24,223 nucleotides of DNA from Candidatus Aenigmatarchaeota archaeon (GTDB taxonomy: Archaea; Aenigmatarchaeota; Aenigmatarchaeia; CG10238-14): contig JAFCCM010000032.1 of the NCBI GenBank assembly GCA_017610225.1, positions 1-24,223 of the forward strand, given 5' to 3'. Below are positions 7,860 through 15,868 of the stretch, one piece after another. Numbering within the stretch: position 1 is the first letter of the stretch; each line of letters starts with the position of its first letter. The position numbers were made by a program, and so were the translations under genes. The notes under the pieces were generated by a model. It was given only the letters and a program-made list of their open reading frames with translations, made no database searches and was not told where the DNA came from.

Positions 7860-9071
7860 ATGATAAAAATATTTGAAGAACACCAAAATGTATCTATTTA
7901 TTCATGGACAGAATCTATAGAAGAAATGGCATTAAAGCAAGCTATAGATTTAACAAAACTTCCTTTTATTTTTCATCATGTTGCTTTAATGCCAGATGTT
8001 CATCCAGGATACGGTATGCCAATTGGAGGAGTTATTGCTTGTGATAATGTTGTGATTCCTAACGCAGTCGGTGTAGATATTGGATGTGGAATGATTGCTG
8101 TTCAAACAGATCGTCATTCAGATATTTTAAATATACAAGAAATTAGAAAGTTATTTGATAATCTCGCAAAACTTATTCCTGTTGGAAAAGGATGTTTTAA
8201 AGAATTTCAAGATTGGAAAGGTTTTGAAAAATATGAATCTTGTTTTATGAAAGATTTAAAATTACTTGGTTGGTATACAGATCATATTTGGAATTTAGCA
8301 AAAAAGAGCATTGGTAGTTTAGGTTCAGGAAATCATTTTTTAGAATTACAAAAAGGGGATGATGGTTTTTTATGGCTTATGATTCATTCTGGTTCAAGAA
8401 ATTTGGGATATAAAATAGCAGAATATTATAATAAGATTGCTCTTGATTTAAATCATAAATTTTATTCTTCATTACCAAATAAAGATTTAGCTTTTCTTCC
8501 TGTTGATTCTCAATGGGGTCAAGATTATATAAGAGATATGAATTTTGCTTTAAGTTTTGCTTTTGAAAACCGTCAAATAATGATGAATAGATTTAAAGAA
8601 TGTTTAAATGATATTTTTCCATATATTCAATTTTCTCAAGAAATTAATATTCATCATAATTATGCTAATCTTGAAAATCATTATGGAAAAAATGTTTGGG
8701 TTCATAGAAAAGGTTCAACAAGTGCTAAAAATGGAGAACTTGGGATAATTCCAGGAAGTATGGGAACTCCTTCATATATTGTCAAAGGTTTAGGAAATAG
8801 AGATTCTTTTATGTCTTGTTCTCATGGGGCTGGAAGACCTATGAGTAGAACTGATGCAAGTAAAAAATTAACAAAAGAAGAATGTGATAAATCCATGAAA
8901 GGAATTATATGTGGAAGATGGAATAAAATTAAAAGAGGAAAATTAAAAGGAGAATATGATTTAAGTGAAGCACCTGGGGCTTATAAAAATATTAACGTTG
9001 TTATTTCTGAACAAAAAGATTTAGTTACACCTATTGTTAAATTAGAACCTATTGGAAGTTTAAAAGGATAA
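7860..9071 (+). CDS. rtcB: RNA-splicing ligase RtcB
   Basis: 403 residues from the ATG at 7860, which follows AAAAGGAAAAA. The in-frame TTG at 7839, overlapping the previous gene, lacks a ribosome binding site. RtcB joins RNA 2',3'-cyclic-phosphate or 3'-phosphate ends to 5'-OH ends using GTP and Mn2+. Signature residues are present in order: LMPDVHPGYGMPIGG (44-58), VDIGCGM with D73 and C76, GSGNHFLEL with H159, IHSGSRNLG with H177, NIHHNYA with H265/H266, RKGSTSAKNGE, and SCSHGAGRPMSR with H322, the expected guanylylated histidine. The length is at the short end for the family and nothing appears missing. It lies in an operon with RNase H. In phages RtcB is thought to repair tRNAs cut by host nucleases that leave cyclic phosphate ends, and that role is an inference here. 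Confidence 0.95.
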   Translation: MIKIFEEHQNVSIYSWTESIEEMALKQAIDLTKLPFIFHHVALMPDVHPGYGMPIGGVIACDNVVIPNAVGVDIGCGMIAVQTDRHSDILNIQEIRKLFDNLAKLIPVGKGCFKEFQDWKGFEKYESCFMKDLKLLGWYTDHIWNLAKKSIGSLGSGNHFLELQKGDDGFLWLMIHSGSRNLGYKIAEYYNKIALDLNHKFYSSLPNKDLAFLPVDSQWGQDYIRDMNFALSFAFENRQIMMNRFKECLNDIFPYIQFSQEINIHHNYANLENHYGKNVWVHRKGSTSAKNGELGIIPGSMGTPSYIVKGLGNRDSFMSCSHGAGRPMSRTDASKKLTKEECDKSMKGIICGRWNKIKRGKLKGEYDLSEAPGAYKNINVVISEQKDLVTPIVKLEPIGSLKG

Positions 9072-9085
9072 AGGAGGTTATTGAA

Positions 9086-9307
9086 ATGAGAGGTTATGGT
9101 CTTCCAAGAAATGATGATGTTGGCAATCCAGATATTGCCGATATTGTTTTATATGGATTAAAAGCAGGAAGACTTTGTCCAAAATGGACTGCTAATGGTG
9201 ATAACAAAAAAAGATGTCGAAGAATCTGGAAAAAGAAAGAAAGACAAAAATATAAGAAATTTATAAAAAATGAAATATTAAATTTAATTAAAAAGGAGAA
9301 ATTTTAA
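9086..9307 (+). CDS. Small basic phage protein, 73 residues
   Basis: AAAGGAGG lies 8 bases before the ATG. The N-terminal part RGYGLPRNDDVGNPDIADI is followed by a Lys/Arg-rich C-terminus (RRIWKKKERQKYKK). I recall similar short proteins with the RGYGLPRNDDV start in many tailed phages, without an assigned function. The basic tail suggests nucleic-acid or virion binding, but this is inference. The next gene starts 2 bases after its stop codon, with the ribosome binding site in its last codons. Confidence 0.7.
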   Translation: MRGYGLPRNDDVGNPDIADIVLYGLKAGRLCPKWTANGDNKKRCRRIWKKKERQKYKKFIKNEILNLIKKEKF

Positions 9308-9308
9308 A

Positions 9309-9797
9309 ATGGAAGAAAAATTTCATGAAAATTTAATGGATGAAGCTTATAATTTATGGAATAAAAACTTATCAATATCATATGAAAATTTCTTAGAATT
9401 AATAGAAAATCAATTATCCCCACTACATACAATAGGTGTCATTTTTGGAAATTTGAATTATCAAGTTGACAATGGAGGATTTATTCAATGGTATGATAAT
9501 AATTATTCTTGTTCTATTGAAAAGATAATTAATTTTCTTGAAGATAATAAAACATTTGATGTAGTATTTGAAGATGTTTTACATATAGTATATGGAGTAA
9601 ATGAACATATAGAACATATAGAGGATGGTAAAAAAGAAATAAATAAAGTTTCTTATGATTATCAAGATTTCTTTAAAGAAAGTTTAGGACATTTTTTACA
9701 AAAAAATCTTAATAGATATGATACAAAATATTATAAAATTAATAATGAATTTATGAAAAAATTTAATGAATGTCTTCAATCAAATCCAAAATTATAA
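9309..9797 (+). CDS. Uncharacterised protein, possible DMP19/DUF4375-like
   Basis: 162 residues. AAAAGGAGA lies 10 bases before the ATG. NYQVDNGGFIQWYDNNY (about residues 50-66) resembles the E-x-x-x-NGGF-x-Q-(Y/F)-x-N core of the DMP19-like (DUF4375) family, whose founding member DMP19 was described as a DNA-mimic protein. The protein is acidic overall (repeated Glu/Asp, e.g. HIEHIEDGKKEINK), consistent with that family but not proof. No membrane or catalytic features are visible. It follows the small basic gene with almost no gap and precedes the nicotinamidase gene. The family link rests on one motif and should be treated as a suggestion. Confidence 0.55.
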   Translation: MEEKFHENLMDEAYNLWNKNLSISYENFLELIENQLSPLHTIGVIFGNLNYQVDNGGFIQWYDNNYSCSIEKIINFLEDNKTFDVVFEDVLHIVYGVNEHIEHIEDGKKEINKVSYDYQDFFKESLGHFLQKNLNRYDTKYYKINNEFMKKFNECLQSNPKL

Positions 9798-9834
9798 ACC
9801 GTTTATTTAATTAAATTTAAAAAGGAGAATTGCT

Positions 9835-10626
9835 ATGAAATTAGAATTTTTGATTATTGATCCTCAGAATGATTTTTGTGATCCAAAAGGAAGTTTATTT
9901 GTTCCAGGTGCTGATAAAGACTCTGAAAGATTATCTTCTTTAATTACAAGATTGACTTCAAAAATTGACGATATTCATGTAACATTAGATACTCATCATT
10001 TTGTTGATATTGCTCATCCTATCTTTTGGGTAAACTCAGAAGGTAAACATCCAGATCCTTTTACAATTATTTCACAAGATGATATTTCTAATAGTTCATG
10101 GAGAACAACAAATCCTCAATTTCAAAAAAGAGCAAAAGAATATATAAATCAACTTGCTAATAATGGAAGATATCCTCTTTGTATTTGGCCGCCTCATTGT
10201 TTAATTGGTTCATGGGGTCATAATATCCATCCTTCATTATATAAAACTTTTTTAGAATGGGAAAAAAGTTTTGCTATGGTTGACTATGTGACAAAAGGAT
10301 CTAATTTTTGGACAGAACATTATTCAGCTGTTCAAGCAGATGTCCCTGATCCTCAAGATCCAGATACAATGTTAAATACAAGATTAATTGAAACTTTAGA
10401 AAAATCAGATATTATCTTATTAGCTGGACAAGCAAGAAGTCATTGTCTTGCTAACACAGTTAGAGATATTGCAAATAACTTTGGAGAAGATAATATTCAA
10501 AAAATGGTTCTTCTAAATGATGCTACTTCTGATGTTTCAGGTTTTGAAAATTTTGGAGAAGATTTTGTAAAAGATATGGTTAAGAGAGGAATGCAAATTT
10601 CAAATACTATTGATTTTTTAAAATAA
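9835..10626 (+). CDS. Nicotinamidase/isochorismatase-family cysteine hydrolase
   Basis: 263 residues, with AAAAAGGAGA before the ATG. The fold signature is complete: IDPQNDFCDPKGSLFVPGA with D9, DTHH with D52 and H54 plus H61 as probable metal ligands, WPPHCLIGSWG (118-128), VTKGSNFW with K154, and GQARSHCLANTV with C204. D9, K154 and C204 form the D-K-C catalytic triad of nicotinamidase (PncA-like), which converts nicotinamide to nicotinate for NAD salvage. The insert between residues 60 and 120 is longer than in short isochorismatase-like enzymes, as in eukaryote-type nicotinamidases. Catalysis by this family is well supported. Nicotinamide as the substrate is likely but not certain. Context includes an NAD-dependent DNA ligase 8 kb downstream. 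Confidence 0.85.
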   Translation: MKLEFLIIDPQNDFCDPKGSLFVPGADKDSERLSSLITRLTSKIDDIHVTLDTHHFVDIAHPIFWVNSEGKHPDPFTIISQDDISNSSWRTTNPQFQKRAKEYINQLANNGRYPLCIWPPHCLIGSWGHNIHPSLYKTFLEWEKSFAMVDYVTKGSNFWTEHYSAVQADVPDPQDPDTMLNTRLIETLEKSDIILLAGQARSHCLANTVRDIANNFGEDNIQKMVLLNDATSDVSGFENFGEDFVKDMVKRGMQISNTIDFLK

Positions 10627-10689
10627 ATAAAAATTATTAAAAATATGAATAAGAGGAAATTATATTTAAAATAAAGGAGAAATTTAAAA

Positions 10690-11448
10690 ATGCCAAAATT
10701 AATGCCTACAAATGATACAGAAATTATTAATATTCCAGGTCCAGGAAATTTTCAGTTTTCAGCAATTCGACCTGAGAAACTTGAGTCAACAGAATATACT
10801 TTAGTTACAATAGTAGTTGATGTAACCGGAAGTGTATCAAATTTTGCTGATGATCTTTTAAAATGTGTTAAATCTATTATAGAAGCTTGCACGAAAAGTC
10901 CAAGATCTGAAAATCTTATGTTGAGATTTATTACATTTAATGAAAATGTTGAGGAGATTCATGGATTTAAACCTCTTATAGATATTAAACCTAATGATTA
11001 TAATCCTTTAAATCCGTTTGGAATGACTGCTTTATATGATGCATCTTTTTCAGGTATTACTGCAACTTTAATGTATGCTAAAAATTTAATTGATCAAGAT
11101 TTTGATGTTAATGGTTGTGTTTATATTATTACAGATGGAATAGATAATAAATCTAAAATAACCCCAAAACATATTCTTGAAAAAATTAACGATGCAGAAA
11201 GAAATGAAGAAATTGAGTCTTTAACAACTATTCTCATAGGATTAAATGATCCAAATTCTAGATGGTCGGGAGTCGTTACTAGTTCATTAGAATATTTTAA
11301 AAATGAAGCAGGATTATCTCAATTTGTTGATATTGGAGATGCTACTTCTGAAAAATTAGCGAAACTTGCAAATTTTGTTTCTCAAAGTATAAGTAGCCAA
11401 AGTCAATCATTAGGAACTGGTTCAGCAAGTCAATCATTAACATTTTAA
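10690..11448 (+). CDS. von Willebrand factor A (TerY-like) domain protein
   Basis: 252 residues, with AAAGGAGAA before the ATG. A vWA domain spans about residues 38-232. Its metal-ion-dependent adhesion site is intact: DVTGS (D44, T46, S48), GMTALYDA (T113) and ITDG (D149). The C-terminal tail is Ser/Gln-rich (SQSISSQSQS). No signal peptide or membrane anchor is seen, so it should be cytoplasmic, as in TerY-type vWA proteins rather than adhesins. In bacteria such TerY proteins occur with a PP2C phosphatase and a protein kinase (the TerY-P triad), and here both lie within 2.4 kb downstream. This suggests a scaffold or metal-dependent binding role in a phosphorylation module. Domain sure, partnership inferred. 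Confidence 0.85.
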   Translation: MPKLMPTNDTEIINIPGPGNFQFSAIRPEKLESTEYTLVTIVVDVTGSVSNFADDLLKCVKSIIEACTKSPRSENLMLRFITFNENVEEIHGFKPLIDIKPNDYNPLNPFGMTALYDASFSGITATLMYAKNLIDQDFDVNGCVYIITDGIDNKSKITPKHILEKINDAERNEEIESLTTILIGLNDPNSRWSGVVTSSLEYFKNEAGLSQFVDIGDATSEKLAKLANFVSQSISSQSQSLGTGSASQSLTF

Positions 11449-11454
11449 ACTTTA

Positions 11455-11523
11455 AAAAGGAGAAATTTAATATGAGGATCTTATTATTTTAAAATGACAA
11501 GATCCTCATATTAAATGACAAGA
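11455..11523 (+). promoter_or_regulatory. 17-bp perfect hairpin enclosing a ribosome binding site-led 6-codon mini-ORF
   Basis: TTTAATATGAGGATCTT (11466-11482) is perfectly complementary to AAGATCCTCATATTAAA (11499-11515) with a 16-base loop. Just before it lies AAAAAGGAGA, and inside it is ATGAGGATCTTATTATTTTAA (11472-11492), a 6-codon frame encoding MRILLF. AAATGACAAGA is repeated at 11492-11502 and 11513-11523. It could be a terminator, an RNase processing site or a translation-controlled leader for the 11532 gene. Confidence 0.55.
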
Positions 11524-11531
11524 GGGAATAT

Positions 11532-11801
11532 ATGATTCGAGAATTAGCAAAAACAATTTTATTAACTCAACAAATTCGAGAAGATAGTTATGATCATGAA
11601 ATAGAAAAACATAACAAAGGGAATGTATATTTTAATTTTGAAAAATGTTATAAAATTAATATATATTCTGCGGCTAAAAAAGCTTTACATGAATTAAATA
11701 TGAATAGTGAATTAATTGATATTATTTATCTATTATGTAAAAATAATTGGAATGATTCTAATGAATGGGCTGATAGAATTTTAAAACAAAAGGAGAAATA
11801 A
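11532..11801 (+). CDS. Uncharacterised protein, 89 residues
   Basis: The ATG at 11532 follows AGAGGGAATAT, a weaker ribosome binding site than its neighbours, directly after the strong hairpin. I recognise no family. The product is mixed helical, with a basic/acidic N-terminus (IRELAKTILLTQQIREDS) and a C-terminal ELIDIIYLLCKNNWNDSNE, and has no membrane segment. Its last codons (AAAGGAGAAA) form the ribosome binding site for the 376-residue gene, which starts 7 bases after its stop, so they are probably co-translated. Its location between the vWA and PP2C genes makes it a candidate accessory of that module. Confidence 0.65.
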   Translation: MIRELAKTILLTQQIREDSYDHEIEKHNKGNVYFNFEKCYKINIYSAAKKALHELNMNSELIDIIYLLCKNNWNDSNEWADRILKQKEK

Positions 11802-11807
11802 TTAAAA

Positions 11808-12938
11808 ATGACTGAAAAAAAACATGTAGCAAAAACGATTAGAGATTTAAAAATTCATCCATTAAATTTTTTAATCATGGATAAATCAGAAAATATTAAT
11901 TCTACTATTGAAACTGTTAAAAGTTTTTGGAATTATGATTTAATGTCAAGAAAGCCAGGACCGGCATATACAGAAGATGGTATATTTATAGGAACAAATT
12001 TAGATTTAGCTTGTTTCTTATATTCACTTCTTGGAAGAAATGCTGTTATTAATATTCCAGAATATAAAACATTTAGACAAACAAAATTTAAAGAAGGTCA
12101 AATGTTAACCTCAAAAGATAACCGACATGGGGTTTTACTTGGAGTTACATCAAATAAAAATAATTTTACTTTTTCTGTAAAAATTAAAGATATGAATATT
12201 ATGGCATCTGAAGATGTTGGGGATTATCGAAATTTTGCTCTTACTGATTTTAGTGGAAAATGGTATGATGGATGGAAAACAATTCAATTTCTTCCTTCTT
12301 CCAAAGAAAATAAATTTATAACTGAAAATAAATTATGGTCAGGTTCATCAATTATATTTAAAAATTTTGTTCATCCTAATCGGTGGACTTCTTTCTTTGG
12401 TCAATATTATTTTATTACTAAACTCTTAATACAAAGATTAGTTGATGAAAGAAAACATCTTAATTCAATTAAGAAAAAGATGATTGAAAAAGGAATTGAA
12501 TATCCCAAAAAATCTGGAATTAAATTTACACCAAAATCTTATATTAAAGAATCAGTCGATAAAGGAAAACAAATCAAAGTAGATTCTTTTCATGTTGAAA
12601 TTGATTTTCCAGAAAAAGAAAATTCTAAATTTATTGAATATACTTTTGATTCTAAAAATCTTCTCAAAGTAACTAAACTTTGGAGAAAATATGGAAAGGA
12701 TATATCTCAACTTCAATTTATGACTCGTGCAACTGAATTGGCTCATTATAATACTCCTAATAGATTTCCTCATTGGTTAAAAAATGTAAAATGGGAAAAT
12801 GATTATAAACTTAAAGGAAAAAGAATTAAATGGGAACGTCTTGTTCTTTTTCAACCTGAAGTTGGAAAACAGGCAATAGCAATTCGTAAAAGATCATTTG
12901 AAAAAGCTGAAAGAGTTTCAGAGAATTTTCAAGAATAA
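11808..12938 (+). CDS. Uncharacterised protein, 376 residues, between vWA and PP2C genes
   Basis: The ATG follows AAAGGAGAAATAATTAAAA. I do not recognise any domain. Residues 40-200 have mixed alpha/beta character with conserved-looking aromatic stretches (FSGKWYDGWKTIQFLPSS and FVHPNRWTSFFGQYYF). Residues 205-260 are Lys-rich and probably helical, and the C-terminal 90 residues (KVTKLWRKYGKDISQLQFMT and FPHWLKNVKWENDYKLKG) are basic and Trp-rich, compatible with nucleic-acid or virion contact. There is no signal peptide, membrane segment or clear catalytic triad. A 14-bp hairpin follows the gene. Position suggests it is co-transcribed with vWA and the 89-residue gene. It may be a substrate or partner of the kinase/phosphatase pair, but this is only context-based. 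Confidence 0.65.
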   Translation: MTEKKHVAKTIRDLKIHPLNFLIMDKSENINSTIETVKSFWNYDLMSRKPGPAYTEDGIFIGTNLDLACFLYSLLGRNAVINIPEYKTFRQTKFKEGQMLTSKDNRHGVLLGVTSNKNNFTFSVKIKDMNIMASEDVGDYRNFALTDFSGKWYDGWKTIQFLPSSKENKFITENKLWSGSSIIFKNFVHPNRWTSFFGQYYFITKLLIQRLVDERKHLNSIKKKMIEKGIEYPKKSGIKFTPKSYIKESVDKGKQIKVDSFHVEIDFPEKENSKFIEYTFDSKNLLKVTKLWRKYGKDISQLQFMTRATELAHYNTPNRFPHWLKNVKWENDYKLKGKRIKWERLVLFQPEVGKQAIAIRKRSFEKAERVSENFQE

Positions 12939-12949
12939 TTTTTTTAATT

Positions 12950-12989
12950 AATAGAGATAGAAAGAAAATATCTCTTTTCTATCTCTATT
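12950..12989 (+). terminator. 14-bp perfect hairpin, probable terminator
   Basis: AATAGAGATAGAAA (12950-12963) pairs perfectly with TTTCTATCTCTATT (12976-12989) around a 12-base loop, followed by T-poor sequence and the ribosome binding site of the PP2C gene. It probably ends transcripts of the 376-residue gene or partly separates it from the phosphatase-kinase pair. The lack of a T-run makes full termination uncertain, and it may instead be a processing hairpin. Confidence 0.6.
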
Positions 12990-13006
12990 TAAAAAGGAAA
13001 AAAATA

Positions 13007-13816
13007 ATGAATAAAATTATATCAGTTGATCATTTTTCAAAAATGGGATCTTCTCATAAAATTTGTGAAGACTATATCATATCAGAAAATAATTATATTC
13101 CAGTTCCATATGTTATTCTTTCTGATGGTTGTTCTTCATCTCAAAATACAGATATTGGTGCAAGGATATTAACTCACTTGACAAAACAATATCTATTATC
13201 ACAATCTTCTTTTTTTAATTTAAATTCTCAAGATATGAGTAATTGGATAATATATAATGCTGAAAATATTGTAAAAACAATGGGGTTAAATAAATCTTGT
13301 TTAGATGCTACTCTTATTATTTCTTATATTGTTAATGATGACGTTTATGTATATATGTATGGTGATGGTTTTTTAATAACAATTGATTTGAATAATGAAA
13401 TTCGTTTTTCTAAAATTTCATATAAAAATAGTGCTCCTTATTATCTGAGTTATCAAATTAATTCCTATCGAAATGAATTATATAAAAAAAGTAATCCTAA
13501 AAAAAGATTAACAAATAAATATACATGTTATACTTGGTTGCCATATGAAAATCCATTTTTAAAAAAATTAAAATGTGAAGATTTTAAAGGAATATTTATA
13601 GCTTCTGATGGGCTTGATTCTTTTATTAATAAAGATGGAGAAAAACAAAATATTGAAAAAATAATGAAAGAAATAACTTCATTTAAAAATACTAATGGTG
13701 AATTTATTAAAAGAAGAATGGGAAGTAAAAAGGGTGTTATAAATAATCTTAAAGAAAAAGAATTTACTCATTATGATGATATTTCAATTGGAGGATTCTT
13801 TTTCAGGGAGTATTAA
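13007..13816 (+). CDS. PP2C-family serine/threonine protein phosphatase
   Basis: 269 residues, preceded by AAAAAGGAAAAAA. PP2C motifs appear in order: CEDYI (E21, D22), ILSDGCSSS (D40, G41), LDAT (D100, T102), YGDG (119-121), IASDGLDSF (D201) and HYDDISIGG (D257, D258). These acidic residues bind the two Mn/Mg ions used to remove phosphate from Ser/Thr. No membrane or regulatory domain is fused. The insert at residues 135-190 (rich in Tyr, Lys, Asn) is longer than in minimal PP2C proteins. The kinase gene begins 3 bases after the stop codon, so the pair is probably translationally coupled and antagonistic. Catalytic family sure, substrates unknown. Confidence 0.88.
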   Translation: MNKIISVDHFSKMGSSHKICEDYIISENNYIPVPYVILSDGCSSSQNTDIGARILTHLTKQYLLSQSSFFNLNSQDMSNWIIYNAENIVKTMGLNKSCLDATLIISYIVNDDVYVYMYGDGFLITIDLNNEIRFSKISYKNSAPYYLSYQINSYRNELYKKSNPKKRLTNKYTCYTWLPYENPFLKKLKCEDFKGIFIASDGLDSFINKDGEKQNIEKIMKEITSFKNTNGEFIKRRMGSKKGVINNLKEKEFTHYDDISIGGFFFREY

Positions 13817-13819
13817 AGA

Positions 13820-15511
13820 ATGAAATATTTTATACGAGGAAAAGGTGAAGTCAATTTATCTCAAAATGATTTTGTTGCGAAAGGTGGGGAAGGAAGTATT
13901 TTTAAAAAAGGAAATATTTCATATAAAATTTATGAAGATTCTAAAAAAATGATTCCTGAAGCAAAAATAAAAGAACTACAAACTATTAAAAATCAAAATG
14001 TCATAAAACCAAAAGATATCATATTAAATAATAAAAATACAATTATAGGTTTTACAATGAAATGGATTGATGGTATTCCTCTTTGCAAATTATTTACAAA
14101 TGATTTTCGAAAAAGAAATGGTGTATTAGAAGATACTATTATAGAATTAGTTGAAAATATGAAATTGACTATTAATTCAATTCATAAATCAAAATGTATT
14201 ATTGTAGATGGAAATGAATTCAATTATTTATTTGATCAAAAGAAATTTAATCTTCCTTATTTTATTGATGTAAATAGTTATCAGACTCCATCATTTCCAG
14301 CTACAGCAATTATGCCATCTATTAAAGATTGGCATTCAAAAACTTTTTCTGAATTATCTGATTGGTTTTCTTTTGCTATTATAGCCTGTCAACTTTTTAT
14401 TGGTTTACATCCTTTTAAAGGAAGACATCCTAATTATAAAAAAAATGATTTTGAATCAAGAATGAAAGATAATGTTTCAATTTTTAATTCAAAAGTTCGA
14501 ATGCCTCCACCTACACGAAATTTTAATCTTATTCCATCTAAATATAAAGAATGGTTTATTAATTTATTTGAAAAAGGAATAAGACTTGAACCACCTGATC
14601 TTCCAGGATCAATTATTGTATCTCAAGTTCAAATAACATTAATCCAAAGTACAAACAATTTTAAAATATCTTTTTTAAAAGAATTTAAAAGCGAGATATT
14701 TCATCATATGATTATTTATGGAAATCGAGTAACAAAAATTAAAAATAAAATTTTTATTGGAAATAGAGATTTTAAAATTTCGCATGAAACAGAAGTTCTT
14801 TTTACTCCAAAATATATAACTCCAATTTTAGTAAAAAAAGATCAAAATAAAATAAAATTTAAATGTTTGGATAATAATAAAACTTTAATATCTCTTAATT
14901 TAAATTGTCAAGAAATATTAATTACTAATAATATTCTATATATTAGAAATGAAGGAGATCTTATAGAAACATCTTTTATTGAATCTTCTAATAAAATAAA
15001 TCTTATAGTTAAAAATATTTGGAAAATAATGCCTTACTCAAGCATTGTTTTTAGTAATGTTATTTATCAAAATGTTCTTGGAAAATCTTATTTAGTAATT
15101 CCTATTCCAAAAATTGATGGATTAAGTTCATGTATTATTAAAGAAATTCCTGAAATTGAAAAATTTAAAATCATCGAAGCAAAACATGATTCAAACGTTT
15201 GTATACTTATTGGTTTTAAAAGTGGGATTTATTATAGAATAATTTTAAAATTTGATGAGAAATATGAAAAATATTCTTATAGAATTATTGAAGATATCAC
15301 AACACCTGTAATTAATTTTATAACTTTAACAAATGGAATAGTTCTTTTAATGAATAATGATAAACTTGAAGTTTTTTCAAAAGATATTTCAAAACCTACT
15401 ATTAAAGTTTTTGATGATCCTAATATAAATTCAACAATGAAACTTTGTAAAGATGGAACTAAAGTTATGTTTTTTAAAGAAAATAAATTATATGAGATTA
15501 AAATGAGGTGA
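13820..15511 (+). CDS. Ser/Thr protein kinase with unrecognised beta-rich C-terminal domain
   Basis: 563 residues. Kinase domain about 1-280: Gly-rich loop AKGGEGSIF (20-28), catalytic lysine K36 in SYKIY, hinge TMKWIDGIPL (79-88), catalytic loop IVDGNEFN with D130 and N135 (HRD replaced by IVD), DFG replaced by DVN (D150), and DWFSFAIIACQLFIGLHPF (181-199). The essential Lys, Asp, Asn and Asp are all kept, so it is probably active despite altered loops. Residues about 285-563 are made of short hydrophobic strands separated by turns (e.g. KFKCLDNNKTLISLNLN, CQEILITNNILYIRNEG), suggestive of a beta-propeller-like sensor or substrate-binding domain. It directly follows the PP2C gene, and the vWA gene is 2.4 kb upstream. 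A member of a TerY-P-like module by content, but the substrate is unknown. Confidence 0.82.
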   Translation: MKYFIRGKGEVNLSQNDFVAKGGEGSIFKKGNISYKIYEDSKKMIPEAKIKELQTIKNQNVIKPKDIILNNKNTIIGFTMKWIDGIPLCKLFTNDFRKRNGVLEDTIIELVENMKLTINSIHKSKCIIVDGNEFNYLFDQKKFNLPYFIDVNSYQTPSFPATAIMPSIKDWHSKTFSELSDWFSFAIIACQLFIGLHPFKGRHPNYKKNDFESRMKDNVSIFNSKVRMPPPTRNFNLIPSKYKEWFINLFEKGIRLEPPDLPGSIIVSQVQITLIQSTNNFKISFLKEFKSEIFHHMIIYGNRVTKIKNKIFIGNRDFKISHETEVLFTPKYITPILVKKDQNKIKFKCLDNNKTLISLNLNCQEILITNNILYIRNEGDLIETSFIESSNKINLIVKNIWKIMPYSSIVFSNVIYQNVLGKSYLVIPIPKIDGLSSCIIKEIPEIEKFKIIEAKHDSNVCILIGFKSGIYYRIILKFDEKYEKYSYRIIEDITTPVINFITLTNGIVLLMNNDKLEVFSKDISKPTIKVFDDPNINSTMKLCKDGTKVMFFKENKLYEIKMR

Positions 15512-15518
15512 AAATTAT

Positions 15519-15851
15519 ATGAATATTGAAATTAAAAAGATTATTTTGAAAAATAATATTTCAGTGTATATAAAGGATTCTATATTTCCAGTTGGTTGTG
15601 CAGAATTATCGAGTTTTATTAAAGAAGGTGAATTTTATTTTAATCGATTATTTGTACAACCTAAATTTCGGAGAATGGGTTTTGGTCATATTTTAATGCA
15701 ACAGATTATAAGAATAGTTGATAAAAAGAAAATAAATATTGTTCTTGATATTAATCCTTATGGGGATCTCAATTATGATCAATTATTTAAATTTTATCAA
15801 AAATATAATTTTGAAGAAGTGGATGATTATCTTATTAGAAAATATCAATAA
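15519..15851 (+). CDS. GNAT-family N-acetyltransferase
   Basis: 110 residues, with AGGTGAAAATTAT before the ATG. The acetyl-CoA binding motif A is clear: RLFVQPKFRRMGFGHILMQQ with R-R-M-G-F-G (about residues 51-56). It is followed by the expected second core strand (NIVLDINPYG) and a motif B-like end (FKFYQKYNFEEV). It transfers an acyl group from CoA to an unknown amine. At 110 residues it is shorter than most GNAT proteins (about 140-170), the N-terminal substrate region being abbreviated. It starts 7 bases after the kinase stop codon and 17 bases before the RNA ligase, so it is part of the same operon. Substrate unknown. Confidence 0.85.
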   Translation: MNIEIKKIILKNNISVYIKDSIFPVGCAELSSFIKEGEFYFNRLFVQPKFRRMGFGHILMQQIIRIVDKKKINIVLDINPYGDLNYDQLFKFYQKYNFEEVDDYLIRKYQ

Positions 15852-15868
15852 AAAAGGAATAAAAAATT

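Noticed and set aside
12552..12773. Minus-strand frame of 73 codons
   Set aside because: Antisense to the 376-residue gene, product rich in Ile/Phe/Ser typical of reversed A-rich coding DNA.
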